Assembly (NCBI GenBank): GCA_963825415.1
Contig: CAWGTD010000003.1
Span: forward strand, 744,001-808,000
Reading direction: 5' to 3'
Source: BP-464 sp963825415
GTDB taxonomy: Bacteria; Actinomycetota; Thermoleophilia; Solirubrobacterales; Solirubrobacteraceae
DNA length: 64,000 nt
Shown here: piece after piece, positions 59,399 through 64,000 of the stretch
Layout: each line of letters opens with the position of its first letter
Numbering within the stretch: position 1 is the stretch's first letter
Translations under genes and position numbers: made by a program
The notes under the pieces: model-generated
Database searches by the model: none
Told to the model about the DNA's origin: nothing
What the model saw: only the letters and a program-made list of their open reading frames with translations

Positions 59399-62300
59399 GT
59401 GCGGCGCCGGTCCAGTCTCGCCCCAGGATGCCTGTTCGCTGTGCTGCTCGCCGCGCTGAGCGTCGGCGCCGGCACCGCGAACGCGGCCGGGACCACGAAC
59501 TTCCTCTTCGCCTTCGGCGGGATCGGCGTCGCCGACACGTGCACGACGGCGACCGGTTGCTTTCCCGGCACAGCTTCCAGCACGGCGCCCTCGATCATCA
59601 CCCCAGCAGAGGTGGCGTACTCCGGCGGCGAGGCGTTCGTGACCAACGCTGCGGGGCGCGTCGACGTCTTCGATGCGGCGACCGGCGCCTTCAAGCGATC
59701 CATCGGCTCCTCCCTGAGCGGGCCCTTCGGCGTCGCGCTCTCCGGGGGCGAGCTCTTCGTCTCGGAGACGTTTGCGAATCGGGTCAGGGTCTACGACGCA
59801 ACGACCGGCGCGTTCAAGCGCGGGCTCGGTGCCGGGGTCGGGGGAAGTGGCACGACGAGCTGCACGTCCAGCTGTGCGGCCGGCACCTCGGGAACGGCGG
59901 CGGGACAGTTCAGATCCCCCTACGGCATCGCGGTCAGCGACGGCCGGGTCTTCGTCGTCGACCAGAGCAACAACCGCGTCGACGTGATCGACGCGACCAC
60001 CGGCGCGCCGGTGATGGCGTTCGGCAAGAGCGTCGGCGGTTCGGGCTTCGACACCTGCACCACGACCTGCGTGGCCGGCGTCTCGGGGTCCGGGAGCGGA
60101 CAGTTCTCCTTCCCACATGGGGGGATCGTCGTCGCCGGCGGCGAGGCGTATGTCACCGACATGCAGAACAACCGCGTCGAGGTCTTCGACGCGTCGACGG
60201 GTGCGTTCAAGCGCGCCCTCGGCGCGAACGTCGGCGGTGCGGGCACCACCGCCTGCACCGCCTCGTGCGTGGCCGGCGCCTCGGGTGCGACCGCCGGGCG
60301 GCTGACGGCACCGGTGAGCGCAGCGCTCAGCGGCTCAGGTGAGCTCTTGGTGTCGGATCAGGGCAACTCGCGCGTGGATGTGGTGGACGCATCGACCGGA
60401 GCGTTCAAGCGGGCCTACGGAAAGGGCGTCGGCGGCAGCGGGGCCGACACCTGCACGACGACCTGCTCTGCCGGGATCCCGGGAGGCAGGGCCGGCCAGT
60501 TCGATCTGCCGGCGGGCCTCGCCCTCACCGACGATGGCCGCCTGCTGGCGGCCGACGCCGCCAACAACCGGGTCATGTCGCTGGGGGCGGCCGACGGGGC
60601 CTTCGGCCTCGCCTTCGGCAAGGCCGTTCAGGCGCAGGGATTCGTCTGCACGACGGCCAGCGGCTGCTCGGCGGGTCTCGCGGCCGCGGGCGCCGGCGAG
60701 ATGGACTCGCTCCGCAGCGTCGCGGTCATCGGTCCCGACGTGTTCGTCGGGGACCTCAACAACAACCGCGTGGACGTCTTCAACGCCGCCTCGGGCGTGT
60801 TCCAGCGCGCGTTCGGCCGGTCGGTCAACAGCGTTGACGGGTCCGATACCTGCACGTCGGACTGCCGGAAGGGCGCGGGGACCTCGGCCGCCGGCACGGT
60901 CAATTCCCCCCTCGGACTTGCTGCGAGTGGTGGCGAGGTGTTCGTCGCCGCCAACCAGAGCGCCCGGGTGGACGTGTTCGCTCCGACCGGTGCGTTCAAG
61001 CGGGCGCTCGGGGGAAACGTCGGCGGCTCGGGCGTCAACGTGTGCACGACGTCGTGCAACACGGGCGCCGTCGGGTCCAATCCCGGACAGCAGCTGCAGA
61101 TGTCGGCGGTGACCGCCGGCGGCGGCTCGGTCTACGTCGCTGATGCCGCCCAGCAGCGAGTCACCGAATACGACGCCACGACCGGCGCGCTGCGGCGGAC
61201 GATTGGCACGCCCGGCTCTGCGGCTGGGCAGCTGCAAGGGCCCCAGGGCATGACGGTCAGCGGCGGCGAGCTGTACGTGGCGGACTCGAACAACCGCCGC
61301 GTGTCGGTGTTCGACGCGCCGACCGGCGCGTTCAAGCGCGCCTTCGGTCTCGACGTGGGTGGACTGGGCTTGAACACCTGCACGACGACCTGCCAGGCCG
61401 GCAGTGCTGGATTCAGCCCCCTCGGCGTGTCGATCAGCGCGGGCAGGGCGTACGTCGTCGAGAGCGCCGGCCGCATTTCCGCCTGGGATCCGCAGAGCGG
61501 CGCCCTCCTTCAGGCCTTCGGCAGCTCTGGATCCTCGGCGGGTGCCATGAACTTTCCGTGGGGCCTGACCGTCGCGGGCACCAGGGTGTTCGTCGCCGAC
61601 ATGAACAACCACCGCGTCGACGTCTTCGACGTCAGCGACACGACGGCGCCGGCCACGACCGACAACGTGCCGGCCGCGTCCAAGAGCAGTCCCGTGACTG
61701 TCACGCTCGACGCGTTGGATGCGGGTTCCGGCGTGGGGGCGACCTACTACACCAAGGGGACCTCGCCGGCGACGCCGACGACGAGCAGTTCGGTCTACAA
61801 CCCCAACAGCAAGCCGACGCTGAACAACGGCGAGAAGATCAGCTACTTCAGCGTCGACAACTCGGGCAACATCGAGCCGGTCCACACGTCGGCCGCCGTG
61901 CAGATCGACACGGGCCTGCCATCGACGACGGACGACGTGCCCGCCCATGCCGACCACGACGGTCACGGTGACCCTGACGGCGACCGACAACGCCGGTGGC
62001 TCCGGGCGTCGACAAGACCTATTACGAGATCGGCACGGATCCGGCGACGCCGACGACGAACAGCACTGTCTACGACTCCACGAACAAGCCCACGTTGAAC
62101 GACGGGGAGAAGATCAGCTACTTCTCGGTCGACAAGGCGGGCAACGCCGAGACGCCGCACACCTCGGCGGCGTTGCAGGTCGATACCACGGCGCCGAGCG
62201 CGTCCGATGACGTGCCGGCCTACGCGCTGGGTCAGAGCTCCTGGACCGTGAAGCTCCACTCGAGCGACGGGGGCGGGTCGGACGTGGCGTCGATCAAGTA

Positions 62301-64000
62301 CCTCGTCGGGACGAACCCGGCGGATCCGAGCGTGGCGGCGAACATGCCGCAGACCTACAACGAGCTGAGTCCCCCCGTTCTCGCGAGCGGGCAGCGGATC
62401 CGCTACTACGCGACCGACAACGCCGGCAACGCGCAGGTTCCGCGGACCTCGGCCGCCTTCCGGACGTCCGTGCCTGCGAACTTCTTCCGCTCGCCGGCGA
62501 AGACCAGCATCTCCGCTACCGGCACGAGCCCGTTCTCGGTGGCGATCGGTGACCTCGACGGTGACGGCCGCCCCGACCTCGTCACCGCCAACAAGACGAC
62601 CAACAACGTGACGGTGCTCAAGCAGAACGCCAACGGGTCGTTCATCCCGACCGCGGTGAGCCTCGACACCGGCAACAGCGCCCCTCACATGGCGGCGATC
62701 GCGGATCTCGACGGCGACGGGCTCCCCGACATCGCCACCGCCAACGAAACCTCCAACGACGTGACGGTGCTCAAGCAGGGCAGCGGTGCGACCTTCACGG
62801 CAAGCACGGCGGGGAGCTACGACAGTGGCCCGCTTACGGTGGCGATCGGCGATCTCGACGGCGACGCGCGCCCCGACATCGTCACCGCCAGCAGCTTCGG
62901 CAACTTCGTGACGGTGCGCAAGCAGAACGCCGACGGATCCTTCACGCCGGGCCCGGCTGAGACCTCCCAGGGCATCGCGGCCGTCACCGGCAGCCGGCCC
63001 GTATCGGTAGCGATCGGCGACGTCAACGGCGACGGGCGGCTGGACATCGTCACCGCCAACCTGAGCGCCAGCAGCGTGACGGTGCTGATGCAGAACGACG
63101 ACGGCTCGGGCTACTACACGCCCAGCACGCTCGGCCTCGGCGGCAGCAGCAGCCCCGTTTCCGTTGCGATCGGCGATCTCGACGGCGACGGACTCCCCGA
63201 CATCGCGACCGCGAACAGCGGCTCGGGCGACGTGACGGTGCTGACGCAGGGCAGCGACGGGTCCTTCACGCCGGCCACGGCTGCGAGCACGAGCTTCCCG
63301 ACGTCCCTGGCGATCGGTGACCTCAACGGCGACGGGCGCCCCGACCTCGCGGTCTCCAGCCAGATCTTCAACCGCGTGAACGTGCTCACGCAGGGCAGCG
63401 ACGGGACCTATACGCCGAGCATCGTGCCCGGCACGGGCAGCAACCCGGTGTCGGTGGCCATCGGCGACCTCAACAACGACGGGCGCCCCGACATCGTCAC
63501 CGCAGACAACGGCGCCAACGGCGTCTCGGTCATCCTCGCCGGCATCGACACAGTGGCGCCGAGCACGGCCGACGACGTGCCCGCCTATGCCAACCACACG
63601 GTCACGGTCACCTTGACGCCGACCGACGACGCGGGCGGCTCGGGGATCGACAGCACCTACTACGAGATCGGCGCCGACCCGGCGACGCCGACGACCGACA
63701 GCCAGATGTACGACCCGGACAACAAGCCGCAGCTGGGCGCCGGCCAGAAGATCAGCTACTTCTCGGTCGACAAGGCGGGCAACGCCGAGGCGCCGCACAG
63801 CTCGGCGGCCGTCCAGGTCGAGACCGTCGCTCCGTCGACGACCGACGACGTGCCCGCGGACCAGGTCAACCACGACGTGACGGTGACGCTGACGGCGACC
63901 GACAACAGCGGCGGGTCGGGGGTAGACAAGACCTACTACACGATCGGCACCAGTCCGGCGACGCCGACCACGGGCAGCACCGTCTACGACCCGGATCACA
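59399..64000 (+). CDS. Giant secreted NHL/FG-GAP repeat protein (partial, two frameshifts)
   Basis: More than 1530 residues, running off the window. The GTG at 59399 has AGGAG upstream and gives a signal peptide (LFAVLLAALSVGAGTANA). To about 61640 there are NHL-type beta-propeller repeats (VYVADSNNRRVSVFDAPTGAFKRAFG), several with an inserted Cys loop (CTTTC.AG). Next come 70-residue modules (TYYEIGTDPATPTT, then NGEKISYFSVDKAGN) and seven FG-GAP/VCBS units (VAIGDLDGDGRPDIVTAN), whose DxDxDG loops bind Ca2+. The 70-residue modules resume at 63550. Single extra bases near 61958 and 62004-62006 break the frame. Likely a cell-surface or extracellular adhesin or matrix protein. Confidence 0.82.

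Overview
The window is a stretch of very high-G+C DNA, densely packed with genes on both strands. I read it as the chromosome of an actinobacterium, most likely of the Thermoleophilia/Solirubrobacterales type. That is inferred from gene content: a DUF2342 metalloprotease, MerR/cobalamin-fold regulators, a Mrp ATPase, a PAC2 protein and CIRCE-controlled groESL. No rRNA, tRNA, CRISPR array, insertion sequence or prophage is visible.

Layout. 1-4.8 kb: end of a MaoC-like gene, a secreted SpoIID protein, then a translationally coupled pair that looks like 2-oxoglutarate decarboxylase plus succinate-semialdehyde dehydrogenase. 4.8-11.4 kb: a secreted GH2 hydrolase, a lipoprotein/dead alpha-beta hydrolase/fumarase run, a MATE exporter and PPK2. 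11.4-17.1 kb: a regulatory block with a BldC-like HTH protein, a membrane HD-GYP protein, a 29-codon ORF, two paralogous MerR regulators, a zinc-ribbon PAS protein, a voltage-gated K+ channel and a MarR protein. 17.1-21.6 kb: peptide deformylase, a double-ACT protein, ileS and an alkyltransferase-like protein. 21.6-29.4 kb: little-known membrane proteins (an acidic TPR protein with a His-rich partner, a Tim44-like operon with thioredoxin, and a His-motif membrane protein fused to a cyclic-nucleotide-binding-like domain). 29.5-37.5 kb: GH15, TMEM175, GMC oxidoreductase, SDR, NDH-2, aldose epimerase and a GT2. 37.5-50.6 kb: PolX, a glycosyltransferase, DUF554, OtsB, a split TauE/SafE, EamA, a zinc ribbon, PAC2, a helicase-nuclease, an IMPase-like enzyme, DUF2342 and GNAT. 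50.6-57 kb: a histone-like protein, Mrp, ferredoxin, an NmrA-like protein, an amidase and citrate synthase. 57-59.2 kb: groESL with CIRCE. 59.4 kb to the end: a giant secreted NHL/FG-GAP repeat protein running off the window.

Two themes run through the window. First, many start codons have no Shine-Dalgarno sequence but carry a TANNNT-type -10 hexamer 6-13 nt upstream, as expected for leaderless mRNAs. At several divergent gene pairs, only 19-33 bp lie between the two start codons and the two -10 hexamers are back to back or overlap on opposite strands. Second, about twelve otherwise intact genes are broken by single-base indels (ten insertions, two deletions), often in short homopolymers. 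Every one gives a full-length family member when one base is removed or restored, so I treat them as probable sequence errors and give joined coordinates.

Metabolically the window has citrate synthase, fumarase and a likely alternative route from 2-oxoglutarate to succinate, an NDH-2, and trehalose-related enzymes (OtsB, GH15), which suggests an aerobic heterotroph.
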